Origin: JAVZGQ01 sp038998365
Lineage (GTDB): Archaea > Aenigmatarchaeota > Aenigmatarchaeia > CG10238-14 > SCSR01
Reading direction: 5' to 3'
DNA: 19,054 nt
NCBI GenBank assembly: GCA_038998365.1
Contig: JAVZHJ010000007.1
Coordinates: forward strand, 1-19,054
Shown here piece after piece: positions 6,282-14,606 of the stretch. A program made the translations under genes and the position numbers. Under the pieces are notes generated by a model. It was not told where the DNA came from. It did no database searches and saw only the letters and a list, made by a program, of their open reading frames with translations. Each line of letters begins with the position of its first letter. Positions within the stretch are counted from its first letter, which is position 1.

Positions 6282-8602
6282 TTTTTCTCCCTCATTTTTT
6301 TCAATTGCTTTCTGAGTTTTTTCCAATTTTCAAAAAGTTCTTTTACAGCTTCAACAACCTTTTCTTCCTTCACATTTAGCTTCTTTTCAACTTCCTTCAA
6401 TATCTTTTCTTTTTCTTTCAAGTACTCAAGAGCAACTTTCCCAGCCTTAATTTCAATTCTCACCAAGCCGTCAGCAATTCTTTTTGTTTTCAAGATTTTA
6501 ATTAAGCCTACTTCTTTTGTGTTATTGCCATGCAAGCCGCCACAAGCTTCCACATCAAATCCCTTTATTTCAACAATCCTAAGTTTTCTTGAAGGAATGT
6601 AGCCACCTGCATAAATTCCAAAACCGTATTTCCTTTCAGCCTCACCCCTTTCCATAATAGATTTCTTTATTGGTAAACCTTTTTGTACAATAGAATTGGC
6701 CAGATTTTCAATTTTTTCCTCTTCCTCTTCACTCAAAGCTTCAAAGTGTGTGATGTCAATTCTAGCTTTTTCTTCTGTCTTTTCTGCACCATATTGATGT
6801 ACATGTGATCCCAAAACTTTTCTTGCCGCTCCGCTAATTATGTGAATTGCATCATGATGCTTCTTCAAAATTTCTCTCCTTTTCTTATCAACTCTACAAT
6901 CAACAATTTCTCCTTCCTTTAAATTGCAGCTTTCGAGCTGATGAACTATGATTGAATGAATTTTAATCACATTTACAACTCTGTTCTCGCCGATGTAGCC
7001 TGCATCATGCTCTTGACCGCCAGAAGTTGGATAAAAGGCTGTTTGATCTAAAACAACAAAATTTCCAGAAACTTTCAAAACTTTTGCCTTGAAGTTGGTA
7101 ACATCATCATAGTATAAAATTTTTGTTTTCGGCAAGCCAGAAACATCCAAAGCTATTCTTTCCTCTTCTTCTTTCTCGGCCATATGTCTTTCTGTAACTT
7201 TTGTGTAAAAATCTGAAGAGACTTCTATTCCAAGTTGTTCTGGTGTTATTCCCTCTGAATCATATAGCTTTATCAACTCTTCTTCTGTTGGTCTTCTTCC
7301 AGCAAAAGCTTGTACAATCCTGCTAACCCTTTCTTTAGTGGTTTTGTACCTATTAGTTTCAACTTGCAAAATCTTTTCTATTTCTTCTTTCTTTTCTTCG
7401 AGCTCTGGAAACATTTTTTTCAAATATTCTATGTGCCAATTCGCAACATCTCCTATTTTTAAATTCCATCCAAACTTGTCTATGAAGCTTAGAGATCTCC
7501 TCAAAATAACTCTCAAGTTGTAGCCACCAGCAACATTGCTGGGCAAGCCACCGTCTGCAATTGCAAAAACCAAAGCTCTTACATGATCTGCTATTGCGTA
7601 CAAAGCTTGTAAAGGCTCGATTGTTTTTTGTAGTTCTTCAGGAGAAATTTTAAGTTCTTCAGCTAAAGAAGACAAGACCGGCTTGAAATTTGCAAATTCG
7701 TCAAGGTTAATTCTTCCTGAAATTTTTGAGTATTGTGTAAAAAACTTTTTATCATACTTTATCCCACAAGCCTTCTTCATTTTCTCCAAAACTGGACCAA
7801 AAGCTGCATCATAGCAAGTTGGTGTGCCTTGAGTTATCCAAGCAAACCTTTCCCAGCCAGCTCCCATATCAATTATTTTTTCTTTTGCTTCTCTGTAGCT
7901 TTCGGGTGTTCCTAGAAATTCTGTGAAGACTGCATTACCAAGCTCTATCCCTTGAACATGATATTCCAAGCTGCTTCCAAAAGCTGCATAGCCAAGCCAA
8001 GCATCTTCTATGAAGTTTATCTCTTCTGGCTTTATGCCAAAAACTTTTGTTAGCAAATCAAAATCAAGTTCTATACATTTATCCTTCCAATAACCCTTTT
8101 TACCATCAAACAAAGAAGTTTGTTGAACCATGCCAAAACATGTGAAGCTTTTTGAATTTAACCCAACATTTGGTATGTCGTTGAAGCGCAAGCATGGCTG
8201 AAGCAAAATTGTGGGGTTTGCTGGGAATTCCCAGTCAAGGCTGCCATCTTCACTAACTCGATAGAAGTTAACTATTCCTGCGATTGTGAAATAAAGGGGA
8301 TACCATCTACAAACTGTAGGATAGCGGTTTAAAGCAATGTGATTGTTATCAACAAAAAATTTCTGAATTTTCTCCCAGGTTTTGAATATGTCCCAGCTTT
8401 TCTTAGTTGGTGGCTTGCCTATGAAGTCGTAAGCTCTACAAGTGGAATCATTACAACTTTCTTGTTCTTTTATTGACCAGAAATACTTTCCACATTTGTT
8501 GCATTGCTTTCTTTTGAAGCCTAGCTCGTCGAATAGCTTAACTTTCCAATATCTATCTGGATTCTTTTGAAATTCTTGTATCAATTCTTTTTTTGTTACC
8601 AT
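6278..8602 (-). CDS. alaS: Alanyl-tRNA synthetase, archaeal type, lacking the C-terminal (C-Ala) domain
   Basis: This class II synthetase charges tRNA-Ala and edits mischarged Ser or Gly. From the ATG at 8602 it has 774 residues. The archaeal N-terminal zinc ribbon has C34/C37 and C50/C55. The catalytic domain includes NRYPTVCRWYPL and the archaeal GAGWERFAWITQGTPTCYD (247-265), with ADHVRALVFAIADGG in the tRNA-binding part. The editing domain has TAFYPTSGGQEHDAG and the zinc ligands H583 and H587 (HDAIH) plus C687 and H691 (CGGLH). The usual threonines in HTATH and CGGTH are replaced. The protein stops after the linker helix at REKK, whereas typical archaeal AlaRS runs to about 900 residues and ends with a globular C-Ala dimerisation domain. 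The start at 8602 matches family starts (MVTKKELIQEF), but the frame stays open upstream (see 8603-8974). Confidence 0.95.
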   Translation of the reverse strand: MVTKKELIQEFQKNPDRYWKVKLFDELGFKRKQCNKCGKYFWSIKEQESCNDSTCRAYDFIGKPPTKKSWDIFKTWEKIQKFFVDNNHIALNRYPTVCRWYPLYFTIAGIVNFYRVSEDGSLDWEFPANPTILLQPCLRFNDIPNVGLNSKSFTCFGMVQQTSLFDGKKGYWKDKCIELDFDLLTKVFGIKPEEINFIEDAWLGYAAFGSSLEYHVQGIELGNAVFTEFLGTPESYREAKEKIIDMGAGWERFAWITQGTPTCYDAAFGPVLEKMKKACGIKYDKKFFTQYSKISGRINLDEFANFKPVLSSLAEELKISPEELQKTIEPLQALYAIADHVRALVFAIADGGLPSNVAGGYNLRVILRRSLSFIDKFGWNLKIGDVANWHIEYLKKMFPELEEKKEEIEKILQVETNRYKTTKERVSRIVQAFAGRRPTEEELIKLYDSEGITPEQLGIEVSSDFYTKVTERHMAEKEEEERIALDVSGLPKTKILYYDDVTNFKAKVLKVSGNFVVLDQTAFYPTSGGQEHDAGYIGENRVVNVIKIHSIIVHQLESCNLKEGEIVDCRVDKKRREILKKHHDAIHIISGAARKVLGSHVHQYGAEKTEEKARIDITHFEALSEEEEEKIENLANSIVQKGLPIKKSIMERGEAERKYGFGIYAGGYIPSRKLRIVEIKGFDVEACGGLHGNNTKEVGLIKILKTKRIADGLVRIEIKAGKVALEYLKEKEKILKEVEKKLNVKEEKVVEAVKELFENWKKLRKQLKKMREKK

Positions 8603-8974
8603 AGTTTCACATTTTTTTTTTTTCAATAAGAAATTTTTGATTTTAATTAAGATATTATTATTCTTTTCTTTGTAATAATTGCATAAAACTTTCACAAGCT
8701 CAGAATCTTTTCTCATTTTTTCGATAGTTGTTTTTATATGGTGCAGTGTTCTGCTTCTCACATAATTTCCAAAATTTTGCCTTTCGTATTTTTCAACCTC
8801 ATATAAAAAATTCTCTTTCCACAATTTTTTTGGATTTCCATCTAAAAGTTCAATTATAATCTTTACATGGTTGATTTTGTGTTCATTCTTATTATCATCT
8901 ACGTATCTATAAATGTAATCATTTTCTAAACATTTTAGATAGTACTTTAATTTCTTTTCTGAAATTTCTGTCAT
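8603..8974 (-). CDS. Unknown 124-residue ORF, in frame with and joined to alaS
   Basis: The stretch upstream of the expected AlaRS start has no stop codon from the ATG at 8974 onwards, so it either encodes an N-terminal extension of AlaRS (898 residues in total) or a separate protein whose stop has been lost. I do not recognise it. The product is helical in appearance, rich in Lys, Asn, Tyr and Ile, and starts MTEISEKKLKYYLKCLEND; it has three cysteines and no zinc pattern. It ends in a run of twelve A (8612-8623) that encodes four lysines immediately before alaS. One additional A would place ATG TGA directly after the run and end this protein four bases before the alaS ATG. A two-gene reading with a frameshift or sequence error is therefore as likely as a fusion. 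It begins 23 bases after the permease gene ends. Confidence 0.5.
8612..8623 (-). repeat. A12 homopolymer at the junction of the unknown ORF and alaS
   Basis: On the coding (minus) strand twelve consecutive A are followed by TGTGAAACTATG, where the last ATG is the alaS start at 8602. This is the longest homopolymer I see in the window and lies inside an open frame. It is a candidate slippage site or sequencing-length error, since adding one A creates ATGTGA and an immediate stop. Confidence 0.9.
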
Positions 8975-8997
8975 ATCGAATAAAAAGAAATTAAAAT
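8975..8997 (-). promoter_or_regulatory. Permease-to-unknown-ORF gap with T-rich tract
   Basis: On the minus strand the 23-base gap reads ATTTTAATTTC followed by TTTTTATTCGAT up to the ATG at 8974. It has no Shine-Dalgarno sequence. The T-rich part could be an archaeal terminator for the permease gene, and the A/T box could serve as a weak promoter for the next ORF. Both readings are inferred. Confidence 0.25.
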
Positions 8998-10239
8998 TTA
9001 AATTCCTAATGCCGAAAGAATTGAAGAGCTTAAGCCAGCAAAGAATAAGATGCTTGGAATCAAGAGCACACCCATGCAGTGGCTTCTCCTCACTTCTAAA
9101 TAAGCACAAAGTAGGCCAATTGAAGTCGAAATTGAAAGCACGATTAGTCCAATAATTCCAGTCCAGACGAAGACCATAGCACAAATGAAGCTTATGATCG
9201 AAAAAGTTAAAGTTTTGTAATCTAATTTAACTAAGAACTTTGGTATCTGTTTGCCAAGCTGAAGGGTGAGCAAAGCCGAAATTCCTGAAACGAAGCAAAT
9301 TGTTCCAATTAAAAGTAAAACATCATAAAAACTTAGCTCAGTTAAAATTTGTTGAATTGCAACACTTGATCCACTTCTTGGGTTTGAGACCAGGTAGAGA
9401 GAAATTAAGGAAAAAACTTCATTTCCAACGTTTATTCCAGAAAGTGTGACTAGGAAGCTTCTTGCATCTCCTCTTCCTCCAAGATATTGTACCATGACAG
9501 CAGCTTCTGAAATTCCAACAGCTGGTAAAAAGCCTACAAGAATTCCAGCAATCGAGCCTAAAAAAATTGATTTAAAAATTTCTTTTGTTGAAATTTTCAA
9601 AGAAAAATCTTCTTTTTGCTCCGGAATTTTTGAAGTTTCGGAAAAGCTTATTATCAAAGTGCTTAAGCCAAACATTCCAGTCAGAACAGGGAAAAGAACA
9701 TGCTGCGAGGGCAAAAGTTGAGAGTTTAAAACAAGCAAACCAAAAATTCCTGAAAGCAAAATTATGAAAGTTGAAGAAATTATTTTCTTTGGCTTTCTCT
9801 CAGAAAAAATCATGAAGGCAACTACACCAATTATGGCGAAATGTATGTATGGCCTTGTGATCTTGTAGAAAGAATAAAAATAGGGTGAAAGGAAAGTTAT
9901 TAAAACGAGGCCAAGAATCAAAGAGCCTATGCTGCCTATGACTGTGAGCTTAATTGCTTCGTATCCTCTTCCCTCCAAAAGAAGTCTGTGACCTGGCAAA
10001 ACACTCAAAGCTGTGCCCTCTTCGGGCGCGCCGATGAAAATTGAGGGAATGAAATTGAAGAAGATTTCACTCATAGCTGTTGATACTATTAGAACTGCTA
10101 AATGGTAAGGCGATAAGTTGAAAGAAGCTGAGAAAGAAAGGAGTAGAGGCAGTAAAGTGTTTACATGCATGCTTGGCATCAAGCCTGCAAACAAACCTAT
10201 TAGAATTCCTAGAATTGAAATTAAGACGAAGTCTAACAT
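8998..10239 (-). CDS. TctA-like integral membrane protein (archaeal COG1784 / DUF112 type)
   Basis: A 413-residue polytopic membrane protein with about ten hydrophobic segments. It matches the archaeal branch of the TctA family, whose bacterial members are the large membrane subunit of tripartite tricarboxylate transporters. Visible family elements are GILIGLFAGLMPSMHVNTLLP near the N terminus, FIGAPEEGTALSVLPGHRLL with LEGRGYEAI about residues 69-98, a second internal half with GILVGFLPAVGISEAA, and VRRSHCMGVLLIPSILFF close to the C terminus. No TctB or TctC partner (periplasmic binding protein) is nearby, as is usual for the archaeal type, and the substrate is unknown. The start at 10239 lies one base after the stop of the OB-fold gene, so the two are co-transcribed and may work together. 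Confidence 0.87.
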   Translation of the reverse strand: MLDFVLISILGILIGLFAGLMPSMHVNTLLPLLLSFSASFNLSPYHLAVLIVSTAMSEIFFNFIPSIFIGAPEEGTALSVLPGHRLLLEGRGYEAIKLTVIGSIGSLILGLVLITFLSPYFYSFYKITRPYIHFAIIGVVAFMIFSERKPKKIISSTFIILLSGIFGLLVLNSQLLPSQHVLFPVLTGMFGLSTLIISFSETSKIPEQKEDFSLKISTKEIFKSIFLGSIAGILVGFLPAVGISEAAVMVQYLGGRGDARSFLVTLSGINVGNEVFSLISLYLVSNPRSGSSVAIQQILTELSFYDVLLLIGTICFVSGISALLTLQLGKQIPKFLVKLDYKTLTFSIISFICAMVFVWTGIIGLIVLSISTSIGLLCAYLEVRRSHCMGVLLIPSILFFAGLSSSILSALGI

Positions 10240-10240
10240 G

Positions 10241-10648
10241 CTACTTCAAGCTATCTAAAATTTGAATGTCTGTTGGTTTCCTTGGGATGATTTGAAGTTG
10301 ACCTTTGTATTCACCAACAATTCCTGTTATTCTTACAGTCCTACCTTTTCTTAAGTCGTATCGAGTTATTCCATTGCTATTCAGCTTGTTTACCAAACTT
10401 GAGAAAATTGGGACTTCTATTCTTGAATCGCCATCTGACAAAGTCAAAAAGATATGGCCAGATGAATGAGTTCTAACATAGTAAATTTTACCAGTTGTGG
10501 AAACTAGCTTGCCGATTGAACTTGAATCTATTTTACTTATTTTTGTTTCAGAAGGAGAAATTGCTAAAGCTGAAAAATAGATGAAAGCCAAGCCTGCTGA
10601 GGAGATTAAAATACAGGTTATTAGTAAAATTTTTCTCTTGATTTCCAT
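10241..10648 (-). CDS. Membrane-anchored OB-fold protein
   Basis: A 135-residue protein with an N-terminal transmembrane helix (about residues 8-31) and an OB-fold domain at about 46-131. The OB pattern is GKLVSTTGKIYYVR (strand 1-2), GHIFLTLSDGDSRIEVPIF (strands 2-3), a helix, then GRTVRITGIVGEYKGQLQII (strands 4-5). This resembles the tRNA-anticodon/YhcR-type OB domain, which binds nucleic acids, though no binding is shown here. Few positive residues precede the helix, so the domain is likely outside the membrane if the helix is a signal anchor (inference). It is immediately followed by the TctA-like permease gene, with a single base between stop and start. Whether the OB domain delivers a ligand to the permease is speculation. 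Confidence 0.72.
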   Translation of the reverse strand: MEIKRKILLITCILISSAGLAFIYFSALAISPSETKISKIDSSSIGKLVSTTGKIYYVRTHSSGHIFLTLSDGDSRIEVPIFSSLVNKLNSNGITRYDLRKGRTVRITGIVGEYKGQLQIIPRKPTDIQILDSLK

Positions 10649-10706
10649 GTTTGAGTTTGGACAAGCAATAATTCATATAGATTTAGAACTACAAGCGTGA
10701 GTTAAT
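10649..10706 (-). promoter_or_regulatory. Putative promoter of the OB-fold/permease operon
   Basis: This 58-base gap follows the upstream membrane-protein gene. On the minus strand it carries AAATCTATATGAATT (about 10670-10684), a TATA-like box some 25-35 bases before the ATG at 10648. No Shine-Dalgarno sequence precedes the start, consistent with a short or absent leader. Confidence 0.4.
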
Positions 10707-11486
10707 TCATTCTTCTTCGGATCCTTTCTTTATGTTAAAGTAAACAATTGTGATAAACGGGCCTGAAAAAGCTAAACTTATTGTTGAAGTTATAAGATTT
10801 GTTATGTTAGAAACATATGGAACGTGTAAAATTTCTAAAACAATTCCCAAAAAGTTTATGGGAAGTGAAATTACCATAACAACTAAAGCAAGAAGAAGAG
10901 AGCCACCAAGAATAGACCAAATTTGACCTTTAGTCATATTCCAGCTCTTCTTGATACTTTCCATTAGACTTTTGTTTTCAAGTATTAAAATTGGAATAGC
11001 TATAGACAATCTCAAAGAAAAAAAGACTAGAATAACTACAAAAGGTATTAATAAGATTAAAGAAAGGACTAAGAGAATTGTAGAACTGAAAAAAATGGAT
11101 AGAATGAAAACTAACAATGGAATCGAAATTATAGCAATAGAAATACCAGCAAGAATAATTAATGTTAATAGAATTTTTCCAAATTTCTTTAAAGAAGATT
11201 TAAGAGCTTCGCCAAGTTTAATTTCTTTTTTCATTCTGCTTTGATAAACTACAATAGGAAAAGCGCCCATCGCCACAATCGAAAGAATAAAACCAACAAT
11301 CAAATAAACTATGATTGCACCTATAAGATAAAATAAATTTGCAACTATCCAAATCGGATTTAAATTTGATATCATAAAGCTCATTGGTAAAGCTGGTATT
11401 GCTGGAAGAAGAGCCAACAAAAATATTTTAGGGTTCTTTTTAACAAAGCTGAAAGTTTCTTCAAAAGATTTTAAACCTAAACCCAT
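10707..11486 (-). CDS. Polytopic membrane protein of unknown function
   Basis: A 259-residue protein with about six hydrophobic segments. It starts MGLGLKSFEETFSFVKKNPK, a cytoplasmic amphipathic helix, and contains ILENKSLMESIKKSWNMTKG before the last helices. That layout (a pre-helix ending ESIKKSW followed by a hydrophobic pair) is shared by DUF975-like and glycerophosphodiester-phosphodiesterase membrane-domain proteins and by many archaeal hypothetical membrane proteins. No catalytic residues are visible. AAGGTAATA lies 5-13 bases before the ATG. It lies between the 32-residue membrane peptide and the OB-fold gene on the same strand. The assignment to a general membrane family is weak and the function unknown. 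Confidence 0.7.
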   Translation of the reverse strand: MGLGLKSFEETFSFVKKNPKIFLLALLPAIPALPMSFMISNLNPIWIVANLFYLIGAIIVYLIVGFILSIVAMGAFPIVVYQSRMKKEIKLGEALKSSLKKFGKILLTLIILAGISIAIISIPLLVFILSIFFSSTILLVLSLILLIPFVVILVFFSLRLSIAIPILILENKSLMESIKKSWNMTKGQIWSILGGSLLLALVVMVISLPINFLGIVLEILHVPYVSNITNLITSTISLAFSGPFITIVYFNIKKGSEEE

Positions 11487-11567
11487 TTGTTATTACCTTA
11501 AAATAATTGGAAAAATAAAAATAAAAAGCTTGGCCCCCAGCAAAAGCAAGCAAAATTTCTTCTACAC

Positions 11568-11666
11568 TTAACTTTGAACTATTCCCAAAACTTTTAAAGT
11601 CAAATAAACTATAACTAAAATAACAATTGTTAAGCCGATATAACCAAGAATCTTATCAAAATTCAT
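11568..11666 (-). CDS. 32-residue single-pass membrane peptide
   Basis: A short ORF in the 240-base gap between ileS and the membrane-protein gene. It starts MNFDKILGYIGLTIVILVIV and continues YLTLKVLGIVQS, so almost the whole product is one hydrophobic helix with a short polar N terminus (D4, K5) and K25 near the C-terminal end. Codon use resembles that of the neighbours. There is no Shine-Dalgarno sequence; an A/T-rich box at about 11680-11695 lies at leaderless-promoter distance from the ATG. The rest of the gap (11487-11567 and 11667-11726) shows nothing else I can name. I do not recognise a family. The gene is supported by the clean transmembrane profile and by filling an otherwise oddly long gap, but chance is not excluded. 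Confidence 0.45.
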   Translation of the reverse strand: MNFDKILGYIGLTIVILVIVYLTLKVLGIVQS

Positions 11667-11726
11667 ATTGATAATTTGAAAAATTTGATTTACATAATTT
11701 TAGAACTCCTTGGGTTGTTAAAACAA

Positions 11727-14606
11727 TTAAGCTTTGCTGAAAGCTATGTTTATTTTTTTGTCTTCAAACTCAAGAGTTTCTGAAAACTTTCCTTTTGTTT
11801 TCCCTACCACTACCGACCTAGCCCCAACTTCTTTTCCTATCAGTTTTTTGTTTTTCTCCAAAAGTTTGTTCGTCTTTTCGTCAGAGCTTAAAGTTAAATC
11901 AATTCTCTCCTTCACCACAAAACCAAACTTCTTCCTCATTTCTTGAATTTTCCTAACAAGCTCTCTCAAAAGAGCTTCGTCTAAAAGCTTTTCATCAAGC
12001 TTAGATGGAATGAAAATTTTACCTAAGTTAAAATCTGCTGCTGAAAATTCACCTTTCGGCTCTTCCTTTGCAAGCTTTATTTCCTTGCTGTTGCACATTT
12101 TAAGCAAAACTTCCTTTAAATCTTTCACAGCATTTAAGACTTTCTTTTCTTTTGAAACAACATGCACAAAAGCAATTGGCCACCTCAGTTTTAAGTTAGC
12201 TTTTTGTCTTGCAGCACTGCAAGCTTCCACAATTTGCTTAGCAACTTTCATCTCATCTTCAAGCTTCTTGTCTATCATCTTCTTATCAACTTTTGGCCAG
12301 TCTTCAATGTGAACTGAAAGTTTTCCCTTCTTCAAAGTCTTAACAACTTCTTGATAAATTTGTTCTGCTAAGAAAGGACAAATTGGGGCTAAAAGCTTTG
12401 TTAAAGTTTCCGTTACAGTTAAGCAAGTGAAGAAAGCTGCTTGTTTGTCCTCGCCATCATACAAAGGCCATACTCTGTCTCTTATCAACTTGATGTACCA
12501 TCTTGAGAAATCGTTCAAGATGAAATCCAAAATTTCATTTGCAGCCTTGTGAGCATTGTGATCTTGAAAGTGTTTTGTGCAACTTTCTATCAAAGAATTC
12601 AATCTAGAAAGAATCCACTTATCTTCTTGTTTTAGACCTTTTGGCTTTCCTGCAGAAACCACATAAGTTTTGACAAAATTGAAAGTGTTTCTCACTATAA
12701 CAAAAGATTTTGATATTTCTTCCATATTTTGCCAGCTGAAGTAGTAATCATTCCAAGGCTCACTTGAAAGATAGTAAAATCTTAACAAATCTCTTCCATA
12801 TTTTTCTATCACCTCTTCCGTGCTCACAATATTCTGCAAGCTTTTTGACATCTTTTGGCCATGAGCATCTAGAACTAAACCATGAACCAAAACACTCTTG
12901 AAAGGAGCTTTATCAAAAGTCATCATGCTTGTTATCATCAGAGAATTCCACCAGCCTCTAAATTGATCAGAGCCTTCAAGGATAAAATCAGCGGGCCAAA
13001 GTTTTTTGAAAAGTTTTTTGTTTTTTGGAAAACCTAAAGAAGCCCAAGAAGCTACTCCAGAATCAAACCAAACATCAAGAACATCTGGGATTCTTTTCAT
13101 CTTGCCTCCACACTTGCATTCCATAATTATTTCATCTATGTGTGGCCTGTGAAAGTCTTTTGGTATTCTTGGCAACTCTTCTCTTGAGCCAATAACTTTA
13201 ATGCTTCCACATTTTTCACAAATCCATATAGGCAATGGAATTCCCCAATATCTTTGCCTTGAAATTGGCCAATCTCCCAAGCTTTCTAACCAGTTTTGGA
13301 ATCTTTGACTAGCCCAGCTTGGATTCCATTTTATCTTTTTGTTCTCTTCTATCAGCTTGTTTCTAATTGCAGTGACTCTGAAAAACCATTGAGGAACAGA
13401 AATTTGGAGTAAAGGTGTGTCGCAGCGCCAACAAATTGGATAATCGTGTTCAATAGTTTCTTCGTGGAGCAGCAAACCTTTTGCCCTAAGCTCTTGCAAT
13501 ATCAGCTTGTCAGCATCTTTGACAAACATGCCAGCATATTTTCCGCAGCTCTCATCAAAAGTTCCATCAATTTTTACAGGAGAGATGGCTGGTAATCCTG
13601 TCTCTAAACCAACTTTATAGTCTTCTTCTCCATGGCCTGGAGCAGTATGAACTAAGCCGGTGCCTTCTTCCAAGCTCACAAACTGATCGGAAAGAACTAC
13701 GCGGTGAGCATTTGTTAACACTTGCTGAAACTTGAATTCATCTGCAAAGGGGTGCTCATACTTCAAATTCTCAAGCTCTCTTCCAAGCTTTGTTTCCAAG
13801 ATCTTGTAATCTTTTATCCCAACCTTTTTCATCACTTCTTCTAGAAGTTGCTTGGCTAAGATTAAAATTTCTCCATTAACTTGAACTCTCACATATTCTG
13901 CGTCTGGTTTTGCCATCACACCAGTGTTAGCAGGCAAAGTCCATGGTGTGGTTGTCCAAATAACAAGATATTCATTTGGTTTGCTTTTGAGTTTGAATTT
14001 AACATAAATAGAAGGATCTTTCAGCTTTGTGTACTCTATTTCATTGTAAGCCACAACAGTCTCGCATCTTGGGCAAACATGAACAGGATAATTTCCCTTG
14101 TATAAAAAACCTTTCTCAAAAGCTTTCTTGAAGGTAAACCAAGCTCCTTCTATGTAGTCGTTTGCCAAAGTCAAGTAAGGATTATTCCAATCCATCCAAA
14201 CCCCAAGGTTTTCAAACTGTTTTCCCATTACTGCTATGTATTTGGTTGCAAATTCTCTACACTTTTGAATGAACTTAGCAACACCGTAGTTCTCTATGTC
14301 TTTCTTGCTCTTGAAGCCAAGCTCTTTTTCTATTTTGTTCTCTATTGGAACTCCATGTGTGTCATAGCCTGGTTGATCCCAGACATTGAAGCCAAACATC
14401 CTGAAGAATCTCAAGTAGCAATCTTTTATAACCTTGTTCATTGCAGTGCCAACATGAATGCTACCAGTAGCATAAGGTGGACCATCTAAGAAATAAAATT
14501 TCCTCGCATTTTTCCTTCGAGCTTTAACCTTCTCGTAAACCTTATTCTTCTTCCAGAATTGCATTATTTTTTCTTCTTGCTCTTTAAGTGAAGCTTGTTT
14601 GACCAT
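11727..14606 (-). CDS. ileS: Isoleucyl-tRNA synthetase
   Basis: This class I synthetase charges tRNA-Ile and edits valine. The HIGH-type motif is HVGT at residues 51-54 (DGPPYATGSIHVGTAMNK). The CP1 editing domain has WTTTPWTLPANTGV and GTGLVHTAPGHGEEDY, and the IleRS catalytic signature appears as DVLDVWFDSGVASW. KMSKS is at 585-589 (HGQKMSKSLQN). Two cysteine pairs (ICEKCGSIK, ECKCGGK) form the zinc-binding insertion typical of eukaryote-like and archaeal IleRS. The C-terminal anticodon-binding and DUF5915-type region ends at FSKA. At 959 residues it is shorter than common archaeal IleRS (over 1000). It is the first gene of the minus-strand series. The next start upstream belongs to the divergent DUF218 gene. 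Confidence 0.97.
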   Translation of the reverse strand: MVKQASLKEQEEKIMQFWKKNKVYEKVKARRKNARKFYFLDGPPYATGSIHVGTAMNKVIKDCYLRFFRMFGFNVWDQPGYDTHGVPIENKIEKELGFKSKKDIENYGVAKFIQKCREFATKYIAVMGKQFENLGVWMDWNNPYLTLANDYIEGAWFTFKKAFEKGFLYKGNYPVHVCPRCETVVAYNEIEYTKLKDPSIYVKFKLKSKPNEYLVIWTTTPWTLPANTGVMAKPDAEYVRVQVNGEILILAKQLLEEVMKKVGIKDYKILETKLGRELENLKYEHPFADEFKFQQVLTNAHRVVLSDQFVSLEEGTGLVHTAPGHGEEDYKVGLETGLPAISPVKIDGTFDESCGKYAGMFVKDADKLILQELRAKGLLLHEETIEHDYPICWRCDTPLLQISVPQWFFRVTAIRNKLIEENKKIKWNPSWASQRFQNWLESLGDWPISRQRYWGIPLPIWICEKCGSIKVIGSREELPRIPKDFHRPHIDEIIMECKCGGKMKRIPDVLDVWFDSGVASWASLGFPKNKKLFKKLWPADFILEGSDQFRGWWNSLMITSMMTFDKAPFKSVLVHGLVLDAHGQKMSKSLQNIVSTEEVIEKYGRDLLRFYYLSSEPWNDYYFSWQNMEEISKSFVIVRNTFNFVKTYVVSAGKPKGLKQEDKWILSRLNSLIESCTKHFQDHNAHKAANEILDFILNDFSRWYIKLIRDRVWPLYDGEDKQAAFFTCLTVTETLTKLLAPICPFLAEQIYQEVVKTLKKGKLSVHIEDWPKVDKKMIDKKLEDEMKVAKQIVEACSAARQKANLKLRWPIAFVHVVSKEKKVLNAVKDLKEVLLKMCNSKEIKLAKEEPKGEFSAADFNLGKIFIPSKLDEKLLDEALLRELVRKIQEMRKKFGFVVKERIDLTLSSDEKTNKLLEKNKKLIGKEVGARSVVVGKTKGKFSETLEFEDKKINIAFSKA

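Noticed and set aside
6282..6326. Earlier in-frame start for the AlaRS-linker peptide
   Set aside because: It would place the start inside the alaS end without a ribosome binding site; the ATG at 6281 has GAGGGAG and the classic ATGA overlap.
8975..9184. 70 further residues in frame upstream of the unknown ORF and alaS
   Set aside because: They overlap the C-terminal coding part of the TctA-like gene in another frame and carry no recognisable domain.
12010..12312. 100-residue plus-strand ORF rich in Ser and Phe
   Set aside because: It is the complement of the ileS coding region, whose Lys/Glu/Ala codons give Phe/Ser-rich antisense frames; the same applies to similar ORFs opposite leuS, hisS and the PIN-ATPase gene.
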